Shown here: piece after piece, positions 30,280-39,767 of the stretch
Position numbering within the stretch: position 1 is the stretch's first letter
Layout: each line of letters begins with the position of its first letter
NCBI GenBank assembly: GCA_024666565.1
Contig: CP088295.1
Span: forward strand, 1,674,001 to 1,738,000
Direction: 5' to 3'
DNA length: 64,000 nt
DNA from: Svornostia abyssi
Lineage (GTDB): Bacteria > Actinomycetota > Thermoleophilia > Solirubrobacterales > Solirubrobacteraceae
Program-made: the position numbers and the translations under genes
Notes under the pieces: model-generated
What the model saw: the letters and a program-made list of their open reading frames with translations, nothing else
Databases searched by the model: none
Told to the model about the DNA's origin: nothing

Positions 30280-31766
30280 GCCACCCGCTCGAACCGGTAG
30301 TCGTCGAGGTCGTACCGGGCGCTGCGCCACAGGGCCTCGAGCGTCGTGGCGGGCCGCAACGGCACGTCGCCGTGGCGGTCGAAGTAGTAGCTGTTGGCCG
30401 TCGAGCACGTGCCCTGGAAGAAGACCTGCCGGGGACGCCGGGCGAGCATCTCGCGGAAGTACCGGTCGTTCGCCTCCTCACGGACCTCGATGCGGGTCGC
30501 GCCGCGGTCGCGGGCGTGAACGAGGGCGCGCACGATGTGGCGCATCTGGTTCTCGATGAGCGTGAAGTACGACGACCCGTTGTACCCGTACGGGCCGAGG
30601 ATCATGAAGAGGTTGGGGAACTTCGGGACGCTGGCGCCCTCGTAGGCCTGGTAGCGGTGCTCGGACCAGAACGCGCCGAGGTCGGCGCCGTCGCGACCGG
30701 TGACCGGGTACGGCGGCATGTTGCCGTCCTCGAAGACCTTGAACCCGGTCGCGAGGACGAGCACGTCGATCTCGTGCTCGGTCCCGTCGGTCGTGCGGAC
30801 GCCGGTGGGCGTGATCTCCTCGATCGGCGTCGTCTCCAGGTGCACGTTCGCGCGGTTGAACGTCGCGAGGTACTCGTTGGAGAAGCTCGGGCGCTTGCAG
30901 CCCAGCCCGTAGCGCGGTGTGAGCTTGTCGCGCGTTTCGGGGTCCTTGACCTGATCGCGCAGGAACGCGAGGCCGACCTGCTCGCCGCGCTTGGCGAGGG
31001 GCAGCGTCGTGGCGAAGTGCGCGGAGATCGGGAACGTCAGCTCGACGTACGCCTGGCTGGCCAGGCGGGTCGCCCACTTCGCGCCGGGGACCCACTTCAG
31101 CGCGAACTGCACGGCGCGCGGCATCGGGGCGTCGAGCTTGGGCATGCACCAGATCGGCGTGCGCTGGAAGACGGTGAGCTGGGCGACGTCCGGGGCGATC
31201 GACGGGATGAGCTGCACCGCCGACGCGCCCGTCCCGATGACGGCGACCCGCTTGCCGAACAGGTCGAGGTCGTGATCCCAGCGGGCGGTGTGCACCGTGG
31301 TCCCCGCGAAGGAGTCCAGGCCGGGGATCTCGGGCGGCTTGGGCTGGGTCAGGACACCGGTGGCGCCGATGACGTGCCGCGCGGTGATCTCGTCGCCCGC
31401 GGCCGTTCCGAGGCGCCACAGGTGCCGGTCGTCGTCGAACACCGCCGACGTCACCCGCGTGCTGAGTCGCAGCTTCGAGCGCAGGTCGTACGTGTCGACG
31501 AGGTGCTCGGCGTACGCCTTCAGCTCGTTGCCGGGCGCGTAGACCCGGGACCAGTCTGCGCGCTGGCGGTAGGAGAACTGGTAGCTGAACGACGGGATGT
31601 CGACCGCGACGCCCGGGTACGTGTTCCAGTGCCACGCGCCGCCGACCCCGTCGCCGTCCTCGATGACGAGCAGGTCGTCGAAGCCCGCGCGGCGCAGGGC
31701 GATCGCCGCTCCGATGCCGGAGAACCCGCCGCCGACGATGACGACCTCATGATCTGGAAACGCCAT
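30276..31766 (-). CDS. Flavin-containing Baeyer-Villiger monooxygenase (BVMO 2)
   Basis: The protein has 496 residues with GGGFSGIG, BVMO fingerprint FAGTTVHTARWD, GTGASA and ATGFKVFEDGN. It is a clear paralogue of the BVMO at 19505, sharing the C-terminal CSTANSYYFDRHGDVP region. Here the partner is a coupled methyltransferase rather than a P450 and SDR. It catalyses NADPH- and O2-dependent conversion of a ketone to an ester or lactone by family. A terminator-like hairpin lies just upstream, at 31791-31826, separating it from the large secreted gene. Confidence 0.92.
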   Translation of the reverse strand: MAFPDHEVVIVGGGFSGIGAAIALRRAGFDDLLVIEDGDGVGGAWHWNTYPGVAVDIPSFSYQFSYRQRADWSRVYAPGNELKAYAEHLVDTYDLRSKLRLSTRVTSAVFDDDRHLWRLGTAAGDEITARHVIGATGVLTQPKPPEIPGLDSFAGTTVHTARWDHDLDLFGKRVAVIGTGASAVQLIPSIAPDVAQLTVFQRTPIWCMPKLDAPMPRAVQFALKWVPGAKWATRLASQAYVELTFPISAHFATTLPLAKRGEQVGLAFLRDQVKDPETRDKLTPRYGLGCKRPSFSNEYLATFNRANVHLETTPIEEITPTGVRTTDGTEHEIDVLVLATGFKVFEDGNMPPYPVTGRDGADLGAFWSEHRYQAYEGASVPKFPNLFMILGPYGYNGSSYFTLIENQMRHIVRALVHARDRGATRIEVREEANDRYFREMLARRPRQVFFQGTCSTANSYYFDRHGDVPLRPATTLEALWRSARYDLDDYRFERVA

Positions 31767-31790
31767 GTGCCAGTTCTACCAGTCCTGAGA

Positions 31791-31826
31791 CCACCCGCCC
31801 GCCGCAATGGGGCGGCAGGCGGGTGG
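31791..31826 (-). terminator. Hairpin downstream of the 31844-34693 gene
   Basis: Arms CCACCCGCCCGCCGC (31791-31805) and GCGGCAGGCGGGTGG (31812-31826) pair with one mismatch around AATGGG. It follows the stop of the large secreted gene and precedes BVMO 2. There is no T run, as is common in high-GC actinobacteria. Confidence 0.55.
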
Positions 31827-31843
31827 CGGTCCCATGGAGTCCG

Positions 31844-34693
31844 TCAGCAGCCCCACCCGGGAACGGGGCCGCCGGAGCCCAGCGGCGGCAGCTGCACCGC
31901 GGGCAGCTCACCGAGCGTGCCCCCGCCGCCGCTGGTGAACGCCTGCTCGAGGTCGAGGTTCAGGCGGATCGTCAGCGCGCCCTGCACCGGCAGGGTCAGC
32001 AGCCCGAACTGCGGGTTGCGCAGGCCGATGGTGATCTTCTTGACCACCAGGCCCTTGACCTCGACCGTGCCGTAGGCCGTCGCGGCCGTGCACGTCGTCG
32101 TGACGTTGTTGACGATCGTCGTCACCGGCTTGATGAGGGACCCGACGAACGGGATCCAGCCGACGACCTGGTTCACCGTCTTGGTGATCTGGCTCACCGT
32201 CTGGAACGCCGCGTGTGCCCGCGCCTCGAACTTCAGCTGGGAGACGCCGCGCTCATAGCACCCGTCGCAGGTGTTCGAGATCGAGCCGCTCACGCCGGTC
32301 AGCCACGTCGAGACGTCGCCGATGATGAGCACCGGCGCCTTGATGAGGTTGAGCCGCGCGATGCCGAGGCCCGCGTTGTAGAGGATCTTGCCGTTCTGGT
32401 TCTCGATCGACGCGAAGAACGTCGACCCGTCGAACAGCGCGCCGTTGCCGATCCGGCACTTCGAGGCCAGGCCCTTCGCCTCGAACGCGAAGTCGTTGAC
32501 GCTCTTGATCCGGCCGGACGCCGATGCGTCGATGTAGCCCGCGTTGCACAGCTGGCGGATCGTGCCGCTGAACGTCAGCCCGCCGGTGCTGTCGATCCCG
32601 AGGGACCCTCCGAGGAAGTAGAGGTTGTCCCAGATCTTCGCCTTGCCGGTGAGGCCGCCGCTGATCGAGTACGCGATCCCCGCGCTGGGCGCGGTGCGCT
32701 TGATCGAGCCCTTCGCGCCGAGCGACACGCCGCCCAGCGCCAGGTCGTCGAGGTTGAACGCCAGCTCGTACGAGCCGTTGGACTGGATGTCCGCGGAGAA
32801 CCCGGCGCCCTCCGTCGACCCGCTCGCGCGCACGGCGTACGTGCCGGGCGTGATCCTCAGGCCGAACCCGACGGAGAACGACGTCTTCGTGGGGATGACG
32901 GTCGTCTCGATCGTGGCGTCGGCGTCGAGGGCGATCTCGAGCTTGCCGCCGACGGACTTCAGCGACCCGCTCGCGCCCGAGTTCGGGCCGAGGCCGAAGT
33001 CCTTCGTCATGCCGCAGCCGTCCGCGCCGGCGCCGCCGGCGAAGCCGACCGACCAGTCGCGGTTGGCCGAGGTCAGCGGGATCTCCGCGGAGACCTCGCC
33101 ACCGATGTCGCCGTCGATCGGGCAGGCCACCCGCAGGCGTCCGGCCAGCGCGAGCGACGTGTTCGTCAGGCGCACGCTGCCGCCGAGGCTGGCCTTCGAC
33201 CCGATCGCGACGTTCAGCGATCCGCCGACGTCGTACGTCACCGGCCCGTTCGGGGTGGTGCGGTTGATGTCGCCGTCGAAGGCGACGTCGTTCCCCGCGG
33301 AGAACGGGATGGCGAAGTCGGCGTTCAGGCCGAACGTGCCGTCGAAGTTGATCCGGCCCTGCGCGGTGCCGATGCCGGCGGACGCGAAGAACGCGATGTG
33401 GTTCGCCGCCGAGGGCTGCTCGCTGCCGTAGACGAACCGGAAGCGCGCGTCCCACTCGTCGACGCCGTCGGGCAGCAACGTGGTGGAGATCTTCCCGCCG
33501 ACCTCGAACAGGCCGTTGACCGCGCCGTCGGCCACCTCCAGCGTGCCGGTGATGTCGCCGGCCGGGAGCTTGAGGTCGTCGCTGACCGTGCACTGGCCGC
33601 CGGTGACGCCGCCGCCGATGTTCAGCGACCAGTTCTTCGCGTCCTCGTAGCGGCCCGCGAGGGTAGCCGCGAGGCCGCCCTCGCGGCACTCGACGCGCGC
33701 GCCGCCGGACAGGGCGAAGCCGTCCTTGTCCCAGACGATCTCGCCGCCGGTGAGGAACACGCCGTCGACGAGCTCGATGTCGCCGGTGATCGCGCCCTTG
33801 ATCCCCGAGAGCGGGATCGGCTGCAGGATGTTGCTGCCGCTGATCGCGCCGGAGATCAGGACGGGCTTGCCCTTCACGTCGAACGGGAGCTTCAGCTCGA
33901 AGAGGTAGCTGCCGTTCAGGCGGATGCGGCCGTAGATGACCTCGTCGGCGCCGAGGAAGACGCGGACCGTGGTCGAGCCGTCACCGTTGAGCTTCAGGCC
34001 GAAGCGGAAGCTCTTGCCCTTCGGGGCGGGTGGGAGGGCCGACGTGACGTCGGGCTCGCCGGCGGTCGCCGCGAAGGTGCGCAGTGCCGCGGGGCTCGCC
34101 GCCGCGCCCGTGGAGACGAGCTCGCCGGAGACCTGGGTGCCGCCCGCGGCGTCGAGGTCATAGGTCAGCGGGTCGCCGGGGGCGATCTCGAAGCGCTGGT
34201 CGGTCAGCGTGCGCGCGACGGTGAACGTACCGTCGGTGAGCGCCACGTCGCCGCCCGCTGCCGTGCCGTCCACGCCCGTGCCGACGACGACGTCGCCGAT
34301 CTGCAGCGTCGCGTCGGTCAGCGTCACCGTCGTGCCAGATCGGGAGATCTCGCCGACGACGAGCGTCGTGCCGGCGGCGAGCTGCACGGCGTCGCCGCGC
34401 TCGGCGTCGGCCAGTGACGTCGTGTCCGCGGGCGCAGCAGGAGGAGTGGGGGGAGCCGGCGGGGGCGCGGGCGCCGGGGCCGGCGTGGGCGCCGGTGCGG
34501 GGGCTGGGGCCGGGGCCGGCTTCGTGCCGTTGATCTGCCGCTGGAAGTTCTGTGCGGCCTTGCGCAGCGCCTGATTCCAGGAACTCGCCGTGGTCGCCGC
34601 GGGCGCGGCCGGTGCGATGAGCAGCAGCGCGCAGATGACAGCAGCAAGTGTGGGCACGGCGGCACGGAGGCCGGCGCGCAAGACGATCAGCAT
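31844..34693 (-). CDS. Very large secreted repeat-rich protein
   Basis: The protein has 949 residues. An N-terminal signal segment (VPTLAAVICALLLIAPAAPA) is followed by a short helical stretch and an alanine-proline linker (PAPAPAPAP, residues ~58-85). A long beta-rich region follows with glycine/aspartate repeats such as ISGAISGSNILQPIPLSGIKGAITG and FSVGFGLRITPGTYAV. Paired cysteines (GCGM, GQC) are spread through it. A hydrophobic segment near the end (IKPVTTIVNNVTTTC) is present. No known domain is recognised. The design suggests a cell-surface or wall-associated beta-solenoid-like structure. No neighbour tells its role. Confidence 0.75.
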   Translation of the reverse strand: MLIVLRAGLRAAVPTLAAVICALLLIAPAAPAATTASSWNQALRKAAQNFQRQINGTKPAPAPAPAPAPTPAPAPAPPPAPPTPPAAPADTTSLADAERGDAVQLAAGTTLVVGEISRSGTTVTLTDATLQIGDVVVGTGVDGTAAGGDVALTDGTFTVARTLTDQRFEIAPGDPLTYDLDAAGGTQVSGELVSTGAAASPAALRTFAATAGEPDVTSALPPAPKGKSFRFGLKLNGDGSTTVRVFLGADEVIYGRIRLNGSYLFELKLPFDVKGKPVLISGAISGSNILQPIPLSGIKGAITGDIELVDGVFLTGGEIVWDKDGFALSGGARVECREGGLAATLAGRYEDAKNWSLNIGGGVTGGQCTVSDDLKLPAGDITGTLEVADGAVNGLFEVGGKISTTLLPDGVDEWDARFRFVYGSEQPSAANHIAFFASAGIGTAQGRINFDGTFGLNADFAIPFSAGNDVAFDGDINRTTPNGPVTYDVGGSLNVAIGSKASLGGSVRLTNTSLALAGRLRVACPIDGDIGGEVSAEIPLTSANRDWSVGFAGGAGADGCGMTKDFGLGPNSGASGSLKSVGGKLEIALDADATIETTVIPTKTSFSVGFGLRITPGTYAVRASGSTEGAGFSADIQSNGSYELAFNLDDLALGGVSLGAKGSIKRTAPSAGIAYSISGGLTGKAKIWDNLYFLGGSLGIDSTGGLTFSGTIRQLCNAGYIDASASGRIKSVNDFAFEAKGLASKCRIGNGALFDGSTFFASIENQNGKILYNAGLGIARLNLIKAPVLIIGDVSTWLTGVSGSISNTCDGCYERGVSQLKFEARAHAAFQTVSQITKTVNQVVGWIPFVGSLIKPVTTIVNNVTTTCTAATAYGTVEVKGLVVKKITIGLRNPQFGLLTLPVQGALTIRLNLDLEQAFTSGGGGTLGELPAVQLPPLGSGGPVPGWGC

Positions 34694-34783
34694 CTTCCCT
34701 CTCCCTCGGGTGATGGACTGGTTCCTGCAGGGGGACGATGCGCACGCTACCGGTGCGTTACCGGAATGTGCAAATGATCTTGG

Positions 34784-36208
34784 TCAGATGGGCGGCGGGG
34801 CGTCGATCGCCACGGTGACCTCGCCGGCCTCCACGAGACCCGTGCGCGGGCTTCCGTCGTCGTGGCGCAGGGCGGCGGCGGCCTCGCCGAGCAGCGGTTC
34901 GACGGCGGCGCCGGCCACGTCCTCGCGGGACCGGCCGAATCGCGAGGCCGCGGCGTCGTTTGCGTACGTCACCCGCAGGTCGGCATCCACCGCGACGACC
35001 GGGGTCCCGAGCCGGCGCAGGAGGTCGGCCTCGGCCCGCGCCTGCGCTTCGGCCCGCTTGCGCGCGGTGATGTCCTGAGCGCTCCCGCGGACCCCCACGA
35101 CGACGCCCCGCCCGTCGCGCAGCGCGCGCCCCCGGAGCTCGATCCAGTCGACCGGCCGATCGTCGACGATCCGGATGTCGAGCTTGAAGCCTTCGCGCAC
35201 GCCCGCCGCGACCTCCTCGCGCAGGCGGCGAAGCGCATCACGATGCTCGGGGATGACGCCCGCCATGCTGTTCTCGCTGTCGGTCACGTAGCTCTCGCGC
35301 GCATCGCTGAGCGCTGTCGCGTGGACGACCACGCGGTCGTCGGCTGCGTACCACTCCCAGCTGCTGAGCTCCGCGGTCTCGTGCACCTCGATGAGGCGGT
35401 TGCGCGCCGCGACGAGTTCGGTGATGTCACGGATCACCGTCAGCATCGCCGGGTGCCCGCTGCGCTGCGGGAGCTCGACGGAGTCCACGAGGGCCGGGAA
35501 CGTGGCCCCCGTTCGGTGGCGGAACTCCGCCTCGGTCGACACCGGAAGCGCGGCCATCCCGGCGCGCAGGACGGCCTCCTGCTCCTGCGGGTCGTGCGGC
35601 CACCACGGGTATGGCGGCTGCAGGCCGACGATCTCCTCGACACGCAGCCCGACCATCTCGGCGAAGCGCTCGTTGGCCTCCCGGACGCGCAGGTCCCGAT
35701 CGACGACGAGCAGCCCCTCGCGCAGCGCGTCGAGCACCGCGCGTGACCGCTGCTCGGACGCCCGCAGCGCGTCGTGGGATGTGTGCGTCGCGGTGACGTC
35801 CCGGCCGACGCCGTACCAGCGCCCGCCCTCCTCGTACCCGCTCCATCGCAGCCAGCGGACGCTGCCGTCCTTGTGGCGGTACCGGTTCTGCATCTCGCGC
35901 AGCGCCCGGCCGTCCGGGGTGGTGTCGACCGCGGCGCCACGGGTCAACGCGATGTCGTCCGGGTGCACGAACTCGAGGGCCGAGCGGCCGATGAGCTCCT
36001 CCTCCCGCCAGCCGAGCACCCTGGTCCACGCCGGGTTGACGCGGAGGAACACGCCGTCGGCGCCGACCACGGCGAAGAGCTCCGTGGCGCGCTCCCAGAA
36101 CACCCGGATGTCGGGGTCGCCGGGGGCGACTGCGGGTGGTCCGTCACGGTCCGCTGGACCTGGGGTGTTCGCCGGCGAGCCCGCCTGCGATCGGGGCATG
36201 ATGGTCAT
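34784..36208 (-). CDS. PAS-only sensor protein 2
   Basis: The protein has 474 residues with four PAS-like segments. It shares NPAWTRVLGWREEEL, NRYRHKDGSVRWLRW, ALREGLLVVDRDLRV and PPYPWWP with its paralogues, and adds a fourth PAS (DLLRRLGTPVVAVDADLRVTYAN) at the C-terminus. ARKRAEAQARAEAD forms a short coiled-coil linker. There is no catalytic or DNA-binding output domain. A proline-rich N-terminal ~25 residues is unique to this copy. Confidence 0.82.
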   Translation of the reverse strand: MTIMPRSQAGSPANTPGPADRDGPPAVAPGDPDIRVFWERATELFAVVGADGVFLRVNPAWTRVLGWREEELIGRSALEFVHPDDIALTRGAAVDTTPDGRALREMQNRYRHKDGSVRWLRWSGYEEGGRWYGVGRDVTATHTSHDALRASEQRSRAVLDALREGLLVVDRDLRVREANERFAEMVGLRVEEIVGLQPPYPWWPHDPQEQEAVLRAGMAALPVSTEAEFRHRTGATFPALVDSVELPQRSGHPAMLTVIRDITELVAARNRLIEVHETAELSSWEWYAADDRVVVHATALSDARESYVTDSENSMAGVIPEHRDALRRLREEVAAGVREGFKLDIRIVDDRPVDWIELRGRALRDGRGVVVGVRGSAQDITARKRAEAQARAEADLLRRLGTPVVAVDADLRVTYANDAAASRFGRSREDVAGAAVEPLLGEAAAALRHDDGSPRTGLVEAGEVTVAIDAPPPI

Positions 36209-36258
36209 CGTGACTCGCGCGGGAGTCTACGCAGGGCGGGGAAGCGCGATGACCAGCG

Positions 36259-36684
36259 TCAGCGCAGCTCGCGCCGCTGGCAGAGCCGCAGCCCCGACCA
36301 CGTCGGATCGATCGCGCAGACCTTCGTGTCCACCGAGCCGCGGGGGAGCGCGAGCTCGCGGATCCGGTCTTCCGTCACATCGGTCGGCACCTTGCTGGCC
36401 TTCTTCGGCCATGCGACCCAGAATGCGCCGTCGGGGCGAGTCGCGCGCTCGAGGTGCGGCAGCAGCTCCTCCAGGCGGGCGAGCTCGAGGACGAACGCGA
36501 TCGCGAGATCGGCGTCGCCGTCGAGCGCATCGCTGAGCGTGGACCCCTCCGGCAGCTCGCCGAGGCCCTCGGTGACGAAGCCGTCGGGTGGGTCGATCAC
36601 GGCGATGCGCAGGTCCGCCTTGAGGCCGAGCTTCTTCGGCAGCGGCGTCTTCGAGTACCCGGCCTGAAAGCGCGTGTCGGGCAT
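36259..36684 (-). CDS. DUF3052-like protein
   Basis: The protein has 141 residues and contains GYSKTPLPKKLGLK at the start and RPDGAFWVAWPKKASKVPTDV, with VDTKVCAIDPTWSGLRL near the end. I take this as the DUF3052 family, common in actinobacteria and of unknown function. The start codon directly abuts the stop of the PAS gene at 36685, so it is likely co-transcribed with the PAS-only genes. Confidence 0.75.
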   Translation of the reverse strand: MPDTRFQAGYSKTPLPKKLGLKADLRIAVIDPPDGFVTEGLGELPEGSTLSDALDGDADLAIAFVLELARLEELLPHLERATRPDGAFWVAWPKKASKVPTDVTEDRIRELALPRGSVDTKVCAIDPTWSGLRLCQRRELR

Positions 36685-38133
36685 CTACGTGGAGGCCAGG
36701 GGCACGATGATGCCGGCAGCGTACTGCGGGGTGCCCGTGTCGTCCCGGACGACCGCGGTCCGCACGTGCGCGCGCATGCGGGCGCCGTCGCGGCAGAGGA
36801 GGTCGAGGTCGCCCTCCCACGTCTCCCCGGCCCGCAGCGCGCGGTTCAGCTCCACGGCCTCCGGCTGGTCCTGGGCGATGATCCGCACGTCGTGTTCGCG
36901 CGCCCCGATGAGCTCCTCGCGTGTCCAGCCGAGCATGCGCGTGACGGCGCCGTTGACGTGCACGATCCGCCCGTCGGGTCCGCGCGCGACGACGGCGACG
37001 TCGATGGCCTCGAGGACGTCGCTCTGCAGCCGGGCCTCGAGCTCGGCGCGCTTGCGGGCGGTGATCTCCTGCGCGGTCCCGCGCACGCCGATGACCTTCC
37101 CCGCCGGGTCCAGGATCTGCTCGCCGCGGATCTCGATCCACCGCCCGGGGTCGGGCTCCCCGGTCTGGAGATCCAGCGCGAAGGTGCCGCGCAGGCCTTG
37201 GGCCGTCTCATCGCGCAGACGGCGCAGCTCGCTGCGGAACGGCTCTGCGACGCCGGCCAGGCTCGTCTCGCCGTCCATCTCGTACGTGCTCTGCGGGCCG
37301 CTGCTCAGCGGGTCCTCGTAGACGATGACGTAGTCGCGCTCGGGGTACCACTCCCAGGAGTTCAGGTCGGCGACCCGGTGGGCCTCGGCGAGCCGGTCGC
37401 GGGTGCCGACGAGCTCGCTGACGTCCCGCACGACCGACAGCACGGCCTGCCGCCCGCTGCGCTCCGGCAGGTCGGCCTCGTCGATGATGACCGGAAAGCG
37501 GCGCCCGTCGCGGTGCATGAACGTCAGCTCGAGCGTGCGGCGCTTGCCCTTCAACGACTGGGCGAGCGTCTCGCCGATGTGCGCGCGCTCCTCCGGTGGC
37601 CACCACGGGTACGGGGGCCGGGAGCCGACGACCTCGCGGGGCGTCCACCCGACCATCTCGCCGAACCGCTGGTTGATCTCGACGACGCGGCGGTCGGAGT
37701 CGATGACGACCAGTCCCTCGCGGAGCGCCTCGAGCACCGCCCGTGAGCGGCGCTCGCTGCGCTGCAGCGCGTCGTGGGACATGCGCGTGGCGGTGACGTC
37801 GCGTGCCATCCCGTACCAGCGGTCACCGCGCTTGTAGCCCGTCCAGTTCAGCCACCGGACGCTGCCGTCCTTGTGCCGGTAGCGGTTCTGGAACTCCTCG
37901 AGCTGCTGGCCCTCGCCGCCCTCGGCGATGGAGACGTGCCGCGTGGCCGCGAGGTCGTCGGGGTGCACGAACTCGAACGCGGGCCGGCCCAGCAGCTCGT
38001 CCTCGCGCCAGCCGAGCACGCGGGTCCAGGCCGGGTTCACGCGCAGGAAGGTCGCGTCGTCGGCCAGGACGCAGAACAGCTCGCGGCCCAGCTCCCAGAA
38101 CTGCTCGATGTCGTCGCGGTCCGTGTCAGCCAC
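36685..38133 (-). CDS. PAS-only sensor protein 3
   Basis: The protein has 482 residues and starts at GTG 38133. The four PAS-like domains have the same order and shared sequence as in copies 2 and 4: NPAWTRVLGWREDELLG, NRYRHKDGSVRWLNW, ALREGLVVIDSDRRVVEIN, PPYPWWPPEE, then a fourth with VARGPDGRIVHVNGAVTRMLGW. No output domain is present. The first 8 bases overlap the end of the upstream PAS gene, so the two are translationally coupled. Confidence 0.83.
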   Translation of the reverse strand: MADTDRDDIEQFWELGRELFCVLADDATFLRVNPAWTRVLGWREDELLGRPAFEFVHPDDLAATRHVSIAEGGEGQQLEEFQNRYRHKDGSVRWLNWTGYKRGDRWYGMARDVTATRMSHDALQRSERRSRAVLEALREGLVVIDSDRRVVEINQRFGEMVGWTPREVVGSRPPYPWWPPEERAHIGETLAQSLKGKRRTLELTFMHRDGRRFPVIIDEADLPERSGRQAVLSVVRDVSELVGTRDRLAEAHRVADLNSWEWYPERDYVIVYEDPLSSGPQSTYEMDGETSLAGVAEPFRSELRRLRDETAQGLRGTFALDLQTGEPDPGRWIEIRGEQILDPAGKVIGVRGTAQEITARKRAELEARLQSDVLEAIDVAVVARGPDGRIVHVNGAVTRMLGWTREELIGAREHDVRIIAQDQPEAVELNRALRAGETWEGDLDLLCRDGARMRAHVRTAVVRDDTGTPQYAAGIIVPLAST

Positions 38134-39286
38134 GGTGACCGAGGCTAGGAGGCGGTGTGGCGGTGGCGGCGGCCTCCACGCGCTTGCGGGCGGAGATGTC
38201 CTGGGCGGTTCCGCAGACCCCGATGATCGTGCCGTCCGCGTCCCGCAGCGGGCGGCCACGCCACTCGACCCACTCGACCGCGATGTTCGGCGAGGCCACA
38301 CGCAGGTCGACCATGAGCTCCTCCCGTGTGCCGTCAGCCGTCTCGTCGCGCAGCCTGCGCGCGAGCTCGCGGTCCTCCGGGGCGATCACGGAGAGGATGT
38401 CGTCGCCGGTGACCTCGTACTGCGGGGGTGTGCCGGGGCGCATGCCGTCGTAGTTGATGACGACACGGTCGCCTTCGGTGAACCACTCCCAGCCGCTGAT
38501 GCGGGCGACCTCGTGCGACGCGCGCAGCCGGTCGCGCGTCCGCGCGAGCTCGGTGATGTCGCGGATGACGAAGAGCGTGGACGGCTTGGCCTCGGACCGC
38601 TCGACGAGCGGCGCCTTGTCGACGAGCGCGGGGAAGCGCTCGCCGTTGCGGCGCATGAACGTCAGCTCGCGGCTGGCGTGCCCGCCGTCGGTGGAGGCGC
38701 GGAGCAGGGCGGTGGCGCGCTCGTGGTCCTCCGGCGGCCACCACGGGTGCGGCGGGCGGGTCCCGACGATCTCGCGCGCGGTCCAGCCGGTCATCTCGGC
38801 GAATCGGTCGTTGAGCTCGAGGACGCGCCCGTCGGGCCCCGTGATCACCAGGCCCTCGCGCAGCGCGGTGAGGGTCGCGCGGGAGCGGCGCTCGCTGTGC
38901 TGGAGCGCGACCTGCGAGGTGTGCATCGCGGTGACGTCCCGGCCGACGCCGTACCAGCGGCCGTCGCGGTCGTACCCCGTCCACTGCAGCCAACGGACAC
39001 TGCCGTCAGCGTTGCGGAACCGCTGGTCGCGTTCGGGTAGCGGCCGCTCGCTGTCGGCCGCGGCGATGCCCGGCCGGGGGCCTGCGAGGTCGTCGGGGTG
39101 CATGAACTCCTGGGGGCGGTGGCCGAGCAGCTGGTCCTCCCGCCATCCGAGAAGGTCGGTCCACACGGCGTTCACCGCCGCGAGCCGGCCGGCCTCGTCG
39201 ATGATGCAGAAGAGCACGCCGGAGCGGTTCCAGAACAGGCGAAGTTCGTCCTCGGTGGGCACCATCACTGCCATCGTCGGCAACAT
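38126..39286 (-). CDS. PAS-only sensor protein 4
   Basis: The protein has about 386 residues with three PAS-like domains (NAVWTDLLGWREDQLLG, RFRNADGSVRWLQW, ALREGLVITGPDGRVLELN, PPHPWWPPED). It ends shortly after a PAC segment (GVCGTAQDISARKRVE). It lacks any output domain and is the first gene of a minus-strand run through 36259. Several in-frame starts exist (39286, 39271, 39262); I chose 39286. It is divergent from the thioesterase gene. Confidence 0.82.
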   Translation of the reverse strand: MLPTMAVMVPTEDELRLFWNRSGVLFCIIDEAGRLAAVNAVWTDLLGWREDQLLGHRPQEFMHPDDLAGPRPGIAAADSERPLPERDQRFRNADGSVRWLQWTGYDRDGRWYGVGRDVTAMHTSQVALQHSERRSRATLTALREGLVITGPDGRVLELNDRFAEMTGWTAREIVGTRPPHPWWPPEDHERATALLRASTDGGHASRELTFMRRNGERFPALVDKAPLVERSEAKPSTLFVIRDITELARTRDRLRASHEVARISGWEWFTEGDRVVINYDGMRPGTPPQYEVTGDDILSVIAPEDRELARRLRDETADGTREELMVDLRVASPNIAVEWVEWRGRPLRDADGTIIGVCGTAQDISARKRVEAAATATPPPSLGHRG

Positions 39287-39338
39287 CGCCGCTTGACTGA
39301 ACCCCCGGCGCGGGCGGCCGGTACGCTCCCGTCTCGCC

Positions 39339-39767
39339 ATGGGGCTGCGAGACGACTACGGACACCAGCTCGCCATTCCGACGCGTTGGTACGACAACGA
39401 CGTCTACGGCCACGTCAACAACGTCGAGTACTACGCGTTCTTCGACACGGTGATCAACGAGTTCCTGATTCGCGAGGGCGGGCTCGACATCCACGGCGGC
39501 GCGGCCATCGGCCTGTGCGCGGAGTCGCACTGCAGCTACGCCGCGGCGGTGAGCTTCCCGGACACCGTCCGGGCCGGGCTGCGCGTCGGCAAGCTCGGGA
39601 ATTCCAGCGTGCGGTACGAGATCGGCCTGTACCGCGACGACGACCTCGAGACCCCGGCTGCGACCGGCTGGTTCGTGCACGTGTTCGTCGATCGCGAGAC
39701 CCGCAGGCCGGTCCCGATCCCGGACAGCGTCCGCGCGGCGCTGGCGACCTTGGAGGTGCCGTCATGA
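39339..39767 (+). CDS. Hotdog-fold acyl-CoA thioesterase
   Basis: The protein has 142 residues with a 4HBT/hotdog fold. The signature [17 protein letters not shown] contains the catalytic-type aspartate and HVNN. Such enzymes hydrolyse acyl-CoA thioesters. The stop overlaps the ATG of the alcohol dehydrogenase gene (ATGA), so the two are coupled. Together with the following acyltransferase they point to fatty acid, fatty alcohol or wax-ester turnover. Confidence 0.88.
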   Translation: MGLRDDYGHQLAIPTRWYDNDVYGHVNNVEYYAFFDTVINEFLIREGGLDIHGGAAIGLCAESHCSYAAAVSFPDTVRAGLRVGKLGNSSVRYEIGLYRDDDLETPAATGWFVHVFVDRETRRPVPIPDSVRAALATLEVPS

